NCBI GenBank assembly: GCA_017484165.1
Contig: JAFUTP010000068.1
Location: 1 to 45,045, forward strand
Length of the DNA: 45,045 bases
Reading direction: 5' to 3'
Origin: Cardiobacteriaceae bacterium
Lineage (GTDB): Bacteria; Pseudomonadota; Gammaproteobacteria; Cardiobacteriales; Cardiobacteriaceae
The notes below the pieces were generated by a model, which saw only the letters and a program-made list of their open reading frames with translations, made no database searches and was not told where the DNA came from. Of the stretch, positions 15,563 to 24,751 are shown piece by piece. Positions within the stretch are counted from its first letter, which is position 1; every line of letters begins with the position of its first letter. The position numbers and the translations under genes are program-made.

Positions 15563-16948
15563 TTAAGTCTTTATCAACTCTCTTCCGTCTAATTTATGCA
15601 GAAAAGAAAAGATAAAAGAGCTAAAAATTTCCATAATTCCTAAAACTAAAAATGAATAATGAAAACAATTGATTACGGGTAAATTTTCAAATGAACGGAA
15701 AAAATTCAAAAAAATCGCCGCAATTGCCACACTAAAAGTAACCGCCAATTGCTGATTTACCACGACTAAATTCGTCCCCGATGCAGTTTGATGCGGACGC
15801 AGGCGCGATAAAGTTATGGTATTCATAGCTAAAAACTGCATAGAGTGCAAAATTCCTAAAATAAACACCAATAAAAATATTAAAACAGTTGAAAAATTTA
15901 ATGGCAATAGTCCTAAAAATATGATAAACAATCCTATCAATCTAGTATTCCAAATCAACACACTACGATAACCAACTTTTTGCAAAATTTTCTGCGCAAA
16001 CGCCTTGGCAAATAGGTTGCCCAGTGCTAAAAATAACAGCACATTTCCCGACTGCGAGGGCGAGAAATCACCGACCAGCTGCAACATCAAGGGCAATAAA
16101 AACGGCACAGCGGACATCGAAATTCTGGCAAATAAATTCCCGATTAAACCAATACGGTAAGAGCGAATTTTGAGCAAATTTATCGGAAATAAAGCTTGGG
16201 GATAAAAATAAGAATGCCGCCAATAAAGCATAAAAAACGATATTCCAGCCATAAAAATAATTGCCGCATAAATTATTCTTTCTGGTCGCACGGCAATTTC
16301 GGCAGAAAGGGTTAAAAATAAAACCGAAAGAGAGAAAAATAAAAAACCGAGTTTATCCAAAGAGGGCAATTTTTCCGCACGAAAATTCGGCATCATTTTG
16401 CAAGCCGCAATTATTCCAACTATTCCAAATGGTAAATTAACTAAAAATATCCACTGCCAAGAAGCATATTCACATAAATATCCACCGATAACAGGCCCTA
16501 AAATTGGACCTAACAGTGCAGGAATAACAACCAAATTCAGCTTATCTAATAATTCCTGTTTGCTATATGCTCGAAGTAAAACTAATCTTTGGATTGGCAA
16601 AAGCATCGCGCCACCCAATCCCTGAATTATTCGCGAGCAGATAAGCAAGCTCAAACTGCTTGATAGAGCGCAAAAAATAGAACCGAGAGTGAAGAAAAAT
16701 AAGGAGAAGATAAATAATTTTCGCGTGCCAAATCTATCTGATAAATATCCCGACAAAGGCATAATTAAAGCCATTGTTAGTGAGTAAGAAATTATCACCA
16801 TTTGCATTCGAAGTGGTGAAACAGATAAATCTTTGGCAATTGATGGTAATGCCGTATTCAAAATAGTAGCATCAAGCATCTGCATAAAGCCAGAAAATGC
16901 TAACAATAAAGGCAGAAATGGCGAAATTTTTATCTTATTTTCCATCAA
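15563..16948 (-). CDS. MFS multidrug exporter, MdtD/EmrB-like (DHA2)
   Basis: The 461-residue inner-membrane protein has about 13-14 hydrophobic helices. It shows the DHA2 signatures LDATILNTALPSIA in helix 1, the motif A region GYLSDRFGTRK after helix 2 and motif C-like GPILGPVIGGYL in helix 5. It most resembles MdtD (YegB), a proton-driven drug exporter, but substrates cannot be read from sequence. The double Met start (16948/16945) leaves a one-residue ambiguity. It lies 50 bases after argC and 34 before apt, all on one strand. Confidence 0.88.
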   Translation of the reverse strand: MMENKIKISPFLPLLLAFSGFMQMLDATILNTALPSIAKDLSVSPLRMQMVIISYSLTMALIMPLSGYLSDRFGTRKLFIFSLFFFTLGSIFCALSSSLSLLICSRIIQGLGGAMLLPIQRLVLLRAYSKQELLDKLNLVVIPALLGPILGPVIGGYLCEYASWQWIFLVNLPFGIVGIIAACKMMPNFRAEKLPSLDKLGFLFFSLSVLFLTLSAEIAVRPERIIYAAIIFMAGISFFMLYWRHSYFYPQALFPINLLKIRSYRIGLIGNLFARISMSAVPFLLPLMLQLVGDFSPSQSGNVLLFLALGNLFAKAFAQKILQKVGYRSVLIWNTRLIGLFIIFLGLLPLNFSTVLIFLLVFILGILHSMQFLAMNTITLSRLRPHQTASGTNLVVVNQQLAVTFSVAIAAIFLNFFRSFENLPVINCFHYSFLVLGIMEIFSSFIFSFLHKLDGRELIKT

Positions 16949-16998
16949 AACACCGCAAAAAATTAGAGCGTAGAGTAGTGTTGTTACTCACCAACAGT

Positions 16999-18039
16999 TC
17001 ACGGCAAAAGCGCAAGTTGCATCAATCCCATATTTTCAGGAAGACCAAAGATCAAATTTAAGTTTTGAATTGCCTGACCTGCCGCGCCTTTGACCAAATT
17101 ATCCTCAACTGCACTCACAATTAAAGTTCTTTTATCAGGACTGCGATGCAAGGAAATATGCACAAAATTGCTACCGCGCACCGAACGAGTTTCCGCCGTC
17201 TTCCCAAGCGGCAAAACAATCACAAATTCTTCGTTTCTATATCTATCTTCATAAAGAGAAAAAATTTCGGCATCAGAAATTTCTTTATTTTTCAACACCA
17301 TATAAAGCGTTGCTTCAATTCCACGAATAATCGGCAAAAGATGCGGCACGAAATTAAGAGTAATTTTTTCTCGCGCAAAATTTGACAATTCCTGCTCAAT
17401 TTCCACCTGATGCCGATGTCCCGATGCCGCATAAGCCTTAAAACTCTCCCCCGTCTCGGCAAATAAATTCGCAACTTTCGCACCGCGCCCCGCGCCTGAA
17501 ATTCCCGATTTCACATCGGCAATCAGGGGAAAAGTTTCCACAATTGCATTTTGCAAAGCAGGCAACATTCCAAGCTGCACCGCAGTCGGATAGCAACCAG
17601 GATTGGCAATCAAGCGTGCTTTTTTTATTTCCTCACGGTGCGTTTCAGGCAAACCATAAACCGCCTCGGCTAAAAGTTCTGGCGCGCTATGTTCAATCCC
17701 ATACCAATTTTGAAAGTCTTGGAGATTTTTAATCCGAAAATCTGCCGACAAATCAATGATTTTTACTCCCTTATCCAGCAAGTCTTTTGCTTTTTGCATA
17801 CAGACACCGTGCGGAGTGGCAAAAAATACCGCATCGCATTTTTCTAATTCGCCGCTTTCAAGTTCCGAAAAGCGCAAATCCGTTTGACCGCGCAAATTGG
17901 GAAATAGTTCAGCGATTTCTTTACCGACTTCGCTACGCGCAGTTACGCACCTAATTTCTACTTCTGGATGGCGCAAAAGCAGGCGAACAAGTTCCGCGCC
18001 CGTATATCCCGTTGCCCCAACAATTCCGACTTTTATCAT
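16999..18039 (-). CDS. argC: N-acetyl-gamma-glutamyl-phosphate reductase
   Basis: ArgC catalyses the third step of arginine synthesis, NADPH-dependent reduction of N-acetylglutamyl phosphate. An N-terminal nucleotide-binding motif GATGYTGAEL (residues 8-17) and the catalytic Cys149 in IANPGCYPTAVQL are present. The 346 residues are typical of the long ArgC type. It probably heads the argC-MFS-apt transcript, separated from the upstream HIT gene by a terminator. No other arg genes are in the window. Confidence 0.96.
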   Translation of the reverse strand: MIKVGIVGATGYTGAELVRLLLRHPEVEIRCVTARSEVGKEIAELFPNLRGQTDLRFSELESGELEKCDAVFFATPHGVCMQKAKDLLDKGVKIIDLSADFRIKNLQDFQNWYGIEHSAPELLAEAVYGLPETHREEIKKARLIANPGCYPTAVQLGMLPALQNAIVETFPLIADVKSGISGAGRGAKVANLFAETGESFKAYAASGHRHQVEIEQELSNFAREKITLNFVPHLLPIIRGIEATLYMVLKNKEISDAEIFSLYEDRYRNEEFVIVLPLGKTAETRSVRGSNFVHISLHRSPDKRTLIVSAVEDNLVKGAAGQAIQNLNLIFGLPENMGLMQLALLP

Positions 18040-18051
18040 TTTTCAATCTCC

Positions 18052-18086
18052 AAAACAAAAGCCTGCCGCAGACGACAGGCTTTTTT
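18052..18086 (-). terminator. Terminator between the HIT gene and argC
   Basis: GCCTG (18061-18065) pairs with CAGGC (18076-18080), extended by A/T pairs, with T-runs on both strands. It would end transcription of the HIT gene. Confidence 0.7.
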
Positions 18087-18100
18087 CATAAAAAATAAAT

Positions 18101-18523
18101 TTATTGAGCTTGCATTTCTTCCTGCACCGCAAGAGCTAATTTCGCCGCTTGCTCCTGCAAAATCTCGAAAGCAACGGCTTGGCTTGCGTGTTTGGCTAGT
18201 TCCTTGTTTTTATATGCAGGAATCAAATGCTGGTGATAGTAAAAAACGCTCTGCCCTGCGGCTTCACCGTTAAATTGCGCAACGCGAATACCGTCGGGAT
18301 TAAACACTTTCCGTTGTGCGCGCGCCAAAATTTTGCTGAATTTAGCAATCGCGGCGAGGCTTTCCGCTGGCATATCAAAAATATCGGCAGAGCCGTTTTT
18401 GGCGATGATTAAGGCGTGCCCTAGCGATTGCGGAAACGCGTCCATAAAAGCAAAAACTTGCTCATCTTCATAAATTTTTGCCGCTGGAATTGAGCCAGAG
18501 AGAATTTTGTGAAATATGGTCAT
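18101..18523 (-). CDS. HIT-family nucleotide-binding protein
   Basis: The 140-residue protein has the HIT fold start (FHKILSGSIPAAKIYEDE) and the C-terminal histidine triad region in QSVFYYHQHLIPAY. HIT proteins hydrolyse nucleoside phosphoramidates or dinucleoside polyphosphates. The canonical H-x-H-x-H triad is changed here: the first His is Tyr (YYHQH), while the middle His and the nucleophilic-region His remain. The protein is probably cytosolic. It stands alone with its own terminator, downstream of dnaE on the same strand, separated by a dispersed element. Confidence 0.88.
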   Translation of the reverse strand: MTIFHKILSGSIPAAKIYEDEQVFAFMDAFPQSLGHALIIAKNGSADIFDMPAESLAAIAKFSKILARAQRKVFNPDGIRVAQFNGEAAGQSVFYYHQHLIPAYKNKELAKHASQAVAFEILQEQAAKLALAVQEEMQAQ

Positions 18524-18578
18524 ATAAGTTTTCCTTGTTACTTAAATTGTGTTGTCTGCTTCGGAAAAAGTAGGCTTT

Positions 18579-18697
18579 GGTGTGTCTGAAAATTCGTCAT
18601 TTTGAGCGTAGGCGAAAAATCTCTATCGGCAGATCCTTCGCTACGCTCAGGATGACGACGGTGAAAAAATAGAACTACCCTAAATTTAGATGCGCCC
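18579..18697. repeat. Dispersed element copy 3 (complete, inverted)
   Basis: Same element in the opposite orientation to copies 1 and 2: core TTCGTCATTTTGAGC to CAGGATGACGA (18593-18658), far end TTTAGATGCGCCC at 18697. It ends five bases before the dnaE stop codon on the minus strand. Confidence 0.9.
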
Positions 18698-18702
18698 GCT
18701 TA

Positions 18703-21700
18703 TCAATACCGCAGGCGCATTTTGGAAAATTTCTCTGAAATTTCGGCAAATTCCCGTTCGTTCAAGCGATATTTACCGTCCAAACGGATTGTGCCGACAA
18801 GCGCGTTTTCCGTCTCAACTTGAAAATCCATCACAACTTCTGCTGCTGCCAACTCCGCTGGATTTTTGCTTTCTTCGCGAATGCGGAATTTTTTCAAAAG
18901 TTCTAAATCTTCCAATTTGACATCTGCTGCTGCAATTTCGATTGAAATTCCGCGCAATCTGGATAAGCGTTCGTCTTCAAATAAGCTGATTTTCTGCACA
19001 TCTAACGACCATTCCAGACGATAAAAATCGTATCTAGCATTGCATTCCAAAAGCACGATATTGTCGGTGGCAAGATTGTGTTCCCATTTATCGAATGCAA
19101 ATCCTGACAGGCGAAGTTCGAGCTTGGCACTTCTATCTTCCAGCGTAAAAAATCCGACTTTTGCGTCTTCGCCTTTTTTGTTTTTGAACACTTTTTTGCG
19201 GCATTCAGAAATCAAACCGCCGCAAAGCACGGGGATTTTTTTCCCTCGTTCTTCTGGCGGTTTTAAGCCCGATAGCCATTCAGCAATATCCGCGAGATTT
19301 CTTTTGCATATTTTTTTCAAATCAACGGCAACTTCATTTATCGGATGGTCGGTTAGGAACATTCCGAGAGCTTTTTTCTCTTCGTTTAATTTTTCCTTGC
19401 GCGTCCAAGCTCGGGATAAATCAAGTTGAATGATTTCTTCGGCGGATTCGGTTTCATTCAAAATTCCGCCGAAAAGGTCGCTTTGCGCGGATTTTTTCTG
19501 TTCATGATGCGCGGCAGCAATTTTTACCGTCTGCGGTAGAGCGTGCATCAAGGCACCGCGGTTTGGTTCAATTGAATCAAAAGCGCCCGCACAGATGAGC
19601 ATTTCCAGAATATTTTTATTTATCTCTTTGATATTTACACGGCGACATAAATCTAGAAGCGATTTGTATTGCCCGTTTTTTTCCCGTTCGGTCAGCAAAA
19701 GTTTTACTGGACCTTCACCGACACCTTTTATCGCGCCCAATCCGTAAAGCACGGTTTTCGCATCAGCTGCACTAAAACGGTATTCGGAACGGTTAATGTC
19801 AGGCGGAATGACATTTAATCCAATCTCAAAACATTCAGCCACCATCGGCACGGTTTTTTCAGTTTTATCCATATCCGAAGTCAAAACCGCAGCCATAAAC
19901 TCGGCTGGATAGTGGCATTTGAGCCAAGCGGTTTGATAGGAAAGCAAGGCATAAGCGGCAGAGTGCGACTTATTGAAACCGTATTCGGCAAACTTCGCCA
20001 TCAAATCGAAAATATCGTTGGCAAGCTTGGCATCCACGCCGTTTTCTACCGCACCTTTTACAAAAATCGATTTCTGCTCTGCCATTACTTCGGGCTTTTT
20101 CTTACCCATCGCACGGCGCAGCAAATCCGCACCGCCGAGCGAATAGTTCGCCAAAACTTGCGCAATCTGCATAACTTGTTCCTGATACACAATTACGCCG
20201 TAAGTGTTAGAAAGCACGGGTTCGAGCGCAGGATGCGGATAAGAAACTTCCGCCTTACCGTGTTTGCGATTGATGAAATCATCAACCATTCCAGAACCCA
20301 ATGGTCCAGGACGGAAAAGTGCTACCAGCGCGATGATGTCTTCGAAAGTATCAGGTTGGAGCTTTTTAATCAGATTTTTCATTCCCGAACTTTCTAGCTG
20401 AAATACCGCCGAAGTATGCGCGGATTGCAGTAATGCGAAAGTTTCAGCGTCGCCCGCTGGAATATCCGCTGCCGTAATTTCAGGCAAATTTTCCGCCTTG
20501 CGTCTCTGGTTAATCATCTGCAAAGCCCAGTCGATAACGGTGAGAGTGCGCAATCCCAAAAAGTCGAATTTCACCAAACCGACGGCTTCAATGTCATCTT
20601 TATCAAATTGCGTAACCAACGGCGCGCCCGCATCTTCACAGTAAATCGCAGAAAAATCCGTCAATTTTGTCGGTGCAATAACCACCCCGCCCGCGTGCTT
20701 ACCTACCGAACGAGTTAAACCTTCTAGCGGCAAAGCACTATCAACCAAACGCCGAACTTCTGCATTTTTTTCGTATTCATTTACCAATTCTGGCGAGGCA
20801 AATTCGGGATTTTCACGAGCTCTATCCGTGCGATTTAGCGCATCTTCCAAAGTTACACCGAGAGTTTTTGGAATTAACTTGGAAATACGGTCGCATTCAG
20901 GAAATGGAATACCGAGAACTCGTCCAACATCACGGATAACCGCTTTCGCTCCCATCGTGCCGTGAGTTGCAATCTGCGAAACCTTCTCTAAACCATATTT
21001 TTGCGCTACATAACGGATAACCAAATCCCGTTTATCCATACAAAAATCCACATCAAAGTCAGGCATCGAAACCCGCTCGGGATTGAGAAAGCGCTCGAAA
21101 AGCAAGTCGTAGGGAAGCGGGTCAAGGTCGGTTATTTTTATGCAATAAGCAACCAATGACCCCGCACCAGAACCGCGTCCAGGTCCGACTGGTACAGCAT
21201 TATCCTTCGCCCAACGGATGAAATCAGCCACAATCAAAAAGTAACCTGGAAATTTCATCTGAATAATCACATCCAGCTCTCGTTCTAGCCTTGCCGAATA
21301 TTCAGGATATTTCTGCTTACGCAAATTTTCATCTGGGTAAAGAAATTCCAAACGCTCCCGCAAACCGTCTCGGGCAAGCTCGCGCAAATAATCATCAATC
21401 GAAATACCGTCTGGCAGCGGAAATTCAGGCAGAAAATTTTTCCCCAAAGTCAGCTCAACATTGCACATCTTGGCTATCGCTTCGGAATTGTTAAGCAGTT
21501 CAGGAGCATCTAAAAATATCGCTTGCATCTCGTCTGGCGCGCGCAAACGGTGATTTTGACTGTAATTGTGCGGACGGTCTTCGTCTTCCAAAATCCAAGA
21601 ATTGGAAATCGAGCAGCGGATTTCATGCAGACGGTAATCCTCTTCGCGCAGAAAACAAGCGGGATTGGCAGCGGTTGCTAAAAATCCATCTTGGGCAAGC

Positions 21701-22248
21701 TCTTGGGCAAATTTTTCATATTCAATTTCCGCATCCGTCCCCGTTAAACGGTTAATTTGCAGATAAAAATCACCGCCGAAAACCTCGCGGTAAAACTCTG
21801 CCGTCTGACGCGCCGCATCTTTTTCACCACGGGCAAGATAAGCCGCAATTTCGCCTTCCAAACCTGCCGATAAAGCCACAATTCCCGCACATTGCTCGGC
21901 ATTAAAACGCGATTTTTCCACCGCAATTTCCTCGGCGCGACGGTCTTTTTCATAGGCATAGGAAATAAGTTCATTGATGTGCTTTAAGCCCGTGTTGTTT
22001 TTGGCAAGCAAAATAATTTGCTGGCAGCCAATTTCGCTTCTAACGGTTAAATCGACTCCCAAAATCGGTTTAATTCCTGCTTTTCTGGCAGCTTTATAGA
22101 ACTTTAATAATCCGTAGGAGTTATTTCTATCGGTTAAGGCAATGCTTTCTAAATTGGCAGATTTGGCGTAATCAACTATGTCATCAATAAGCAAAATGCT
22201 ATCAATCAGTGAATATTCACTATGCACTTGTAATGGAATAAAAGACAT
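18703..22248 (-). CDS. dnaE: DNA polymerase III alpha subunit
   Basis: DnaE is the replicative polymerase of the chromosome. The 1181 residues run PHP domain (LQVHSEYSLIDS at the N-terminus), palm with catalytic aspartates in PDFDVDF (D397, D399) and the third in VKFDFLGLRTL, fingers, then a beta-clamp binding motif QSDLF at residues 922-926 and a C-terminal OB-fold region. It is complete and of normal length. The gene stands alone, flanked on both sides by dispersed-element copies, rather than following lpxB/rnhB as in enterobacteria. Confidence 0.97.
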   Translation of the reverse strand: MSFIPLQVHSEYSLIDSILLIDDIVDYAKSANLESIALTDRNNSYGLLKFYKAARKAGIKPILGVDLTVRSEIGCQQIILLAKNNTGLKHINELISYAYEKDRRAEEIAVEKSRFNAEQCAGIVALSAGLEGEIAAYLARGEKDAARQTAEFYREVFGGDFYLQINRLTGTDAEIEYEKFAQELAQDGFLATAANPACFLREEDYRLHEIRCSISNSWILEDEDRPHNYSQNHRLRAPDEMQAIFLDAPELLNNSEAIAKMCNVELTLGKNFLPEFPLPDGISIDDYLRELARDGLRERLEFLYPDENLRKQKYPEYSARLERELDVIIQMKFPGYFLIVADFIRWAKDNAVPVGPGRGSGAGSLVAYCIKITDLDPLPYDLLFERFLNPERVSMPDFDVDFCMDKRDLVIRYVAQKYGLEKVSQIATHGTMGAKAVIRDVGRVLGIPFPECDRISKLIPKTLGVTLEDALNRTDRARENPEFASPELVNEYEKNAEVRRLVDSALPLEGLTRSVGKHAGGVVIAPTKLTDFSAIYCEDAGAPLVTQFDKDDIEAVGLVKFDFLGLRTLTVIDWALQMINQRRKAENLPEITAADIPAGDAETFALLQSAHTSAVFQLESSGMKNLIKKLQPDTFEDIIALVALFRPGPLGSGMVDDFINRKHGKAEVSYPHPALEPVLSNTYGVIVYQEQVMQIAQVLANYSLGGADLLRRAMGKKKPEVMAEQKSIFVKGAVENGVDAKLANDIFDLMAKFAEYGFNKSHSAAYALLSYQTAWLKCHYPAEFMAAVLTSDMDKTEKTVPMVAECFEIGLNVIPPDINRSEYRFSAADAKTVLYGLGAIKGVGEGPVKLLLTEREKNGQYKSLLDLCRRVNIKEINKNILEMLICAGAFDSIEPNRGALMHALPQTVKIAAAHHEQKKSAQSDLFGGILNETESAEEIIQLDLSRAWTRKEKLNEEKKALGMFLTDHPINEVAVDLKKICKRNLADIAEWLSGLKPPEERGKKIPVLCGGLISECRKKVFKNKKGEDAKVGFFTLEDRSAKLELRLSGFAFDKWEHNLATDNIVLLECNARYDFYRLEWSLDVQKISLFEDERLSRLRGISIEIAAADVKLEDLELLKKFRIREESKNPAELAAAEVVMDFQVETENALVGTIRLDGKYRLNEREFAEISEKFSKMRLRY

Positions 22249-22307
22249 CTTTAAACTTTCCGTGTAAGGATTAAATAAATTGACATATCGAGGAAATTAT
22301 TTTTTTT

Positions 22308-22426
22308 GGGCGTATCTACGAAATTCGTCATTTTGAGCCGCAGGCGAAAAATCTCTATCGGTAGATCCTTCACTACGTTCAGGATGACGAGGGTAAAAAA
22401 TATAACTATCCTAAATTTAGACACCC
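22308..22426. repeat. Dispersed element copy 4 (complete, inverted)
   Basis: The 119-bp copy begins GGGCGTATCTACG and ends TTTAGACACCC, with the core at 22324-22390. It lies in the 402-base gap between the divergent dnaE and DEAD-box helicase genes. The remainder of that gap holds a candidate promoter and a leader hairpin, listed separately. Confidence 0.9.
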
Positions 22427-22451
22427 TTTCGTTTGTTTATGAAAAATTTTA

Positions 22452-22481
22452 TTGATATTTGCTGAATATCTTTTGTATTAA
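22452..22481 (+). promoter_or_regulatory. Candidate helicase promoter
   Basis: TTGATA (22452-22457) and TATTAA (22476-22481) with 18-base spacing. If used, it gives a leader of about 160 bases before the helicase ATG. Confidence 0.4.
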
Positions 22482-22600
22482 AATTGTGCTACCGCTAGCT
22501 AGAAAAATAAAAGAAAATAACAGAAAATAAAAGAATAATTATTGAAATAAGAATTTCGCTCGCGGTCAAATTTAAAAAAATCAACACATATTTGTTATTT

Positions 22601-22625
22601 AAGAACTATCCGTTCTTTATTTTTT
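22601..22625 (+). promoter_or_regulatory. Leader hairpin with T-run (possible attenuator)
   Basis: AAGAAC (22601-22606) pairs with GTTCTT (22612-22617) around a five-base loop, followed by ATTTTTT-type sequence, 34 bases before the helicase start. It resembles a weak intrinsic terminator inside the 5' leader. Confidence 0.35.
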
Positions 22626-22650
22626 AACACTCTCAACAGGGAAAAATATA

Positions 22651-24666
22651 ATGGAAAACAACTTCGAAAATAACCTAAATAGCATTGAAAATAAACTTGA
22701 AGAAAACAACTTAAACGCACAAATAAACGAAAATTCGCAAGAAAATCAAATAAATAATGCAGAAAATAATGCAAGCGAAGACTTAAAAACATTTCAATCA
22801 TTTAATGAATTAAATCTCGAAGAAAGTATTAAATACGGAATTGAGGCTGCTGGCTTTACAAAACCGACCCCTATTCAAGAAAAAACTCTACCCTTAACTC
22901 TCGCTGGATACGATGTTATGGGAATTGCACAAACAGGAACAGGTAAAACAGCCGCTTTTTTAATATCTCTTTTGCAATATTTAATGGTCAATCCCGTTCA
23001 TCCCAAAGCAAAAGGGCCATGGGCAATTGTTCTAGCTCCCACCCGCGAACTCGCCATTCAAATCAAAAAAGACTTAAATCAACTCGGAAAATGGACAGGT
23101 TTAACATCACTTGCGGTTTATGGTGGAACTTCAATTGAACAACAAAAACAACTATTTTCTTCCGCCAATATCGACATAATTATTGGCACTCCTGGACGAA
23201 TTATCGACCTTTATAAACAGAAAGTTTTCCACTTAAAAAATATCGAAGTAGTTGTATTAGATGAAGCTGACCGTATGTTCGATTTAGGCTTTATCGACGA
23301 TGTCCGTTATTTGCTCAAACAAATGCCAGCAGCGGATGAACGCTTAAATTTACTCTTTTCCGCAACTATGCCGCAAAGAGTTAAAGAACTCGCTTATGAA
23401 CACTTCAACGCACCAAAAACCGTCGGAGTTGAAGCTAGCACTCCTACCGCTCAAAATATTACCGAAGAGCTATATCACACTGCCAAACATGAAAAAACCC
23501 CCCTTCTCCTCGGACTTTTGCAGCAGGAAAACATTAGCCGTGCGATAGTTTTCTTAAATACGAAAAAAGATTTGGAGCGGCTATCCGCGGTGCTTAACGC
23601 TAACGGCTGCAAAAATTCCGCAATTTACGGTGATATCGCGCAAAGAAAACGCGAACAAGTGCTGAAAAACTTCCAAGACGGCAAGGTAAAAATTCTCCTA
23701 GCTACTGATGTTGCCGCACGAGGCATTCATATTCCTGATGTCAGCCATGTTTTCAATTACGACTTACCGCAAACCGCCGAAGATTATGTTCATCGCATCG
23801 GTCGCACCGCAAGAGCTGGCGCAAGCGGCAAGGCAATTAGTTTTGCCGATGAGGAATATGTCTATTCTCTGCCTGAAATCGAACATTACATCGCCCGCAA
23901 AATCCCCGTGGTTAGCATTAAAGAAGAACTTCTCGCCGATTTATTACCGCTATCCGATGCGGAATTAAAGGAATTTGATGGCTCAAAAAATAACCGTCAA
24001 AAACCGCAAACAGAAACCAATTGGAATACCGAAGCAAATAATTACAACAATGCAGTTTTTGCAACTGATGCAGAAAAAACACGGAAAAATAATTCCAACC
24101 AAAACAAAGCTCCCCGTGCTAAAAAACCGCACTCTTACCGCGCAAATGAGAATATCAATTTAGACAATATGCCGCCATTTGCCAGCTATGAAAATAACTT
24201 CCAAGGAGTGAATATTCCTTATGAAAATCATCAGGATTTTGCCAATTCCAACTACAACCCGCAGGAATTTGACGGAGTATTTACTGACAATTATCCCAGC
24301 CAAGATTTTTACAATCACAGCTATGAGCTAAACGCAATAGAAAACAATGCCGCTAGTTTCAATAACAGCGATTATCAAAATTTCGAGCAGCAAAATTTTG
24401 CTCTGCACGACAATTTTGCATCTGAAATGACAGCTGCCGCAATGCAGGAAATGAGCTTTACCAACAACGATTTTGCCAATCAAAACAGCGAAACGGCGCA
24501 ATACGGAAGAAGTTCATTCGGTAGAAATAATTTTTCTAATCAAAATTACACTCTTCGACCAAAAAATACTAACCGTTTCTACCAAAACCCCAATAATCGT
24601 CGCAAGATTACTGGTAATAAATTCCGCCGTATTATCCGTAAAAATAATAATTCTGGCGGCTTATAA
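22651..24666 (+). CDS. DEAD-box RNA helicase with Asn/Gln-rich tails
   Basis: The 671-residue protein has an ATP-dependent RNA helicase core: Q motif in FTKPTPIQ, Walker A AQTGTGKT (93-100), PTRELA, DEAD (204-207), SAT and HRIGRTAR (381-388). The core resembles RhlB/RhlE. It is framed by an Asn/Glu-rich N-terminal tail of about 45 residues and a tail of about 230 residues (from about 440) dominated by Asn, Gln, Tyr, Phe, Ser and Ala, ending in a basic segment (RRKITGNKFRRIIRKN). The tail looks intrinsically disordered and prion-like. Start 22651 has CAGGGA upstream. Likely roles are mRNA turnover or cold-associated RNA remodelling; the exact paralogue is uncertain. Confidence 0.93.
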   Translation: MENNFENNLNSIENKLEENNLNAQINENSQENQINNAENNASEDLKTFQSFNELNLEESIKYGIEAAGFTKPTPIQEKTLPLTLAGYDVMGIAQTGTGKTAAFLISLLQYLMVNPVHPKAKGPWAIVLAPTRELAIQIKKDLNQLGKWTGLTSLAVYGGTSIEQQKQLFSSANIDIIIGTPGRIIDLYKQKVFHLKNIEVVVLDEADRMFDLGFIDDVRYLLKQMPAADERLNLLFSATMPQRVKELAYEHFNAPKTVGVEASTPTAQNITEELYHTAKHEKTPLLLGLLQQENISRAIVFLNTKKDLERLSAVLNANGCKNSAIYGDIAQRKREQVLKNFQDGKVKILLATDVAARGIHIPDVSHVFNYDLPQTAEDYVHRIGRTARAGASGKAISFADEEYVYSLPEIEHYIARKIPVVSIKEELLADLLPLSDAELKEFDGSKNNRQKPQTETNWNTEANNYNNAVFATDAEKTRKNNSNQNKAPRAKKPHSYRANENINLDNMPPFASYENNFQGVNIPYENHQDFANSNYNPQEFDGVFTDNYPSQDFYNHSYELNAIENNAASFNNSDYQNFEQQNFALHDNFASEMTAAAMQEMSFTNNDFANQNSETAQYGRSSFGRNNFSNQNYTLRPKNTNRFYQNPNNRRKITGNKFRRIIRKNNNSGGL

Positions 24667-24683
24667 TATAAATATTAGTGAAT

Positions 24684-24714
24684 AAATAGCGGCAGAAAAA
24701 GCCGCTATTTTTTA
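24684..24714 (+). terminator. Rho-independent terminator of the helicase gene
   Basis: AAATAGCGGC pairs with GCCGCTATTT (24701-24710) around an A-rich loop, followed by T. Confidence 0.85.
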
Positions 24715-24751
24715 TTCATAAAAAATCTACTGTTTTTTCAAGGATTTAATA

